Assembly (NCBI RefSeq): GCF_003264115.1
Contig: NZ_CP021912.1
Span: 2,029,001-2,093,000 of the forward strand
Length of the DNA stretch: 64,000 nt
DNA from: Erythrobacter sp. KY5
GTDB taxonomy: Bacteria > Pseudomonadota > Alphaproteobacteria > Sphingomonadales > Sphingomonadaceae
Direction of reading: 5' to 3'
Part shown: positions 63,532 to 64,000 of the stretch, in pieces
How positions within the stretch are numbered: position 1 is the first letter of the stretch
Layout of the letters: each line of letters opens with the position of its first letter
The notes under the pieces: generated by a model
Database searches by the model: none
What the model was told of the DNA's origin: nothing
Seen by the model: only the letters and a program-made list of their open reading frames with translations
Program-made: the position numbers and the translations under genes

Positions 63532-64000
63532 GCCTCTTCGGCGCGACTGCCAAATGGGCCGTTCAGTCGCACGACCTTGAAATTAATGGCCTGCGCGAAA
63601 CACGTCCATAGGATGTAAGGCAGGACCAGCCAAGCGGCGAAGCTTGAAACCGGGTCCAGAACGAATGCCAGCGCAATGCATGAGGCGATGAGAGCCCAGT
63701 TCTCATAGAACGACCAGTCAGGGCGTTTGAACTTGAAGAACAACGGCGACCACAGGAAGTGGAAAACGGCGTTGATCGAAAAAGCGGCCGCCACGGTATA
63801 ATACTGCGCAGCGCTCTCAGCCTCGGTGAGGCCGATGTAGAGCGCCCATCCAGCCAGACCGAGGATGATCGTCCAAGCAGGACCAAATGCCCAGCCGGGT
63901 GGCTGGAACCAGGGCTTTTCAAGATTGTGATACCATTCGCTAAGGTCGGTCAGCAGTCCGCCTGCTATGTTGAGGCCAAAGCCATAGAGGATCGCGAAGG
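63528..64000 (-). CDS. TspO/MBR family protein (N terminus beyond the window)
   Basis: This C-terminal part of about 157 residues is a tryptophan-rich sensory protein of the translocator (benzodiazepine-receptor) family, five-helix membrane proteins that bind tetrapyrroles. Visible family blocks are WYHNLEKPWFQPPGWAFG and WTIILGLAGWALYIGLT, then FHFLWSPLFFKFKRPDWSFY and YILWTCFAQAINFKVVRLN. The start codon lies outside. In Rhodobacter TspO regulates photosynthesis genes and in other alphaproteobacteria stress responses. The gene's regulation cannot be seen here. Confidence 0.9.
   Translation of the reverse strand, partial: FAILYGFGLNIAGGLLTDLSEWYHNLEKPWFQPPGWAFGPAWTIILGLAGWALYIGLTEAESAAQYYTVAAAFSINAVFHFLWSPLFFKFKRPDWSFYENWALIASCIALAFVLDPVSSFAAWLVLPYILWTCFAQAINFKVVRLNGPFGSRAEEA

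Overview
The window reads as chromosomal DNA of a marine-type Sphingomonadales alphaproteobacterium, most likely Erythrobacteraceae (Erythrobacter and relatives). The evidence is the roughly 60% GC coding style, the gene order yqeY-(x)-dnaG-rpoD divergent from carA-(x)-carB, a UrcA-family protein, a DUF4170 protein, a RibB protein with a degenerate RibA half, tandem TraB/GumN proteins and a sphingomonad-type palindromic repeat. No plasmid, phage, CRISPR array or insertion sequence was seen. Almost all of it is ordinary housekeeping DNA with short accessory stretches between.

Layout. 1-3635 (minus): yqeY, a lipoprotein, dnaG and the 5' part of rpoD. 3784-10464 (plus): carA, three small envelope genes, carB and greA. 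10484-13413 (minus): a GNAT enzyme, a DUF4170 protein and a four-gene membrane set resembling E. coli yqjD/yqjE. 13605-14894: eno. 14974-20664 (minus): a MarR-like regulator, ribH, ribB fused in frame to a lytic transglycosylase gene, a patatin phospholipase and tRNA-Lys(CTT). 20781-22053: a small winged-helix regulator and a LuxR-type autoinducer receptor without a luxI. 22060-27850 (minus): the rod-shape cluster mreB-mreC-mreD-mrdA-rodA. 28063-34804: mutL, a DUF1206 membrane protein under a likely general-stress promoter, a double PilZ protein, a membrane-anchored regulator-like protein and ychF. 34951-40754: a tiny PEP-CTERM protein, a Tat-exported SDR, pth, rplY and two GumN-like proteins.

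40875-44084 (minus) is a compact run of six small membrane proteins around one XRE regulator. 44186-50704: urcA-type gene, glyQ-glyS (glyS carries a palindromic repeat inside its reading frame and a low-GC patch) and ppdK. 50701-55494: a methyltransferase, comF, a possible structured RNA, hisI, and a MerR regulator next to an acyl-CoA dehydrogenase. 55874-58873 is a lone 999-residue protein that looks like a clan-CD (gingipain/caspase-like) domain joined to a seven-bladed FG-GAP-type propeller. 58904-64000: cysK, an MFS exporter, a PilZ protein, tyrS, a DOMON-like protein and a partial TspO.

The best candidates for something undescribed are the 55874-58873 protein, the six-protein membrane cassette at 40875-44084, and the possible minus-strand RNA between comF and hisI. 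The palindromic element inside glyS is the clearest structural oddity. All domain calls were made by eye from sequence; no database search was run.
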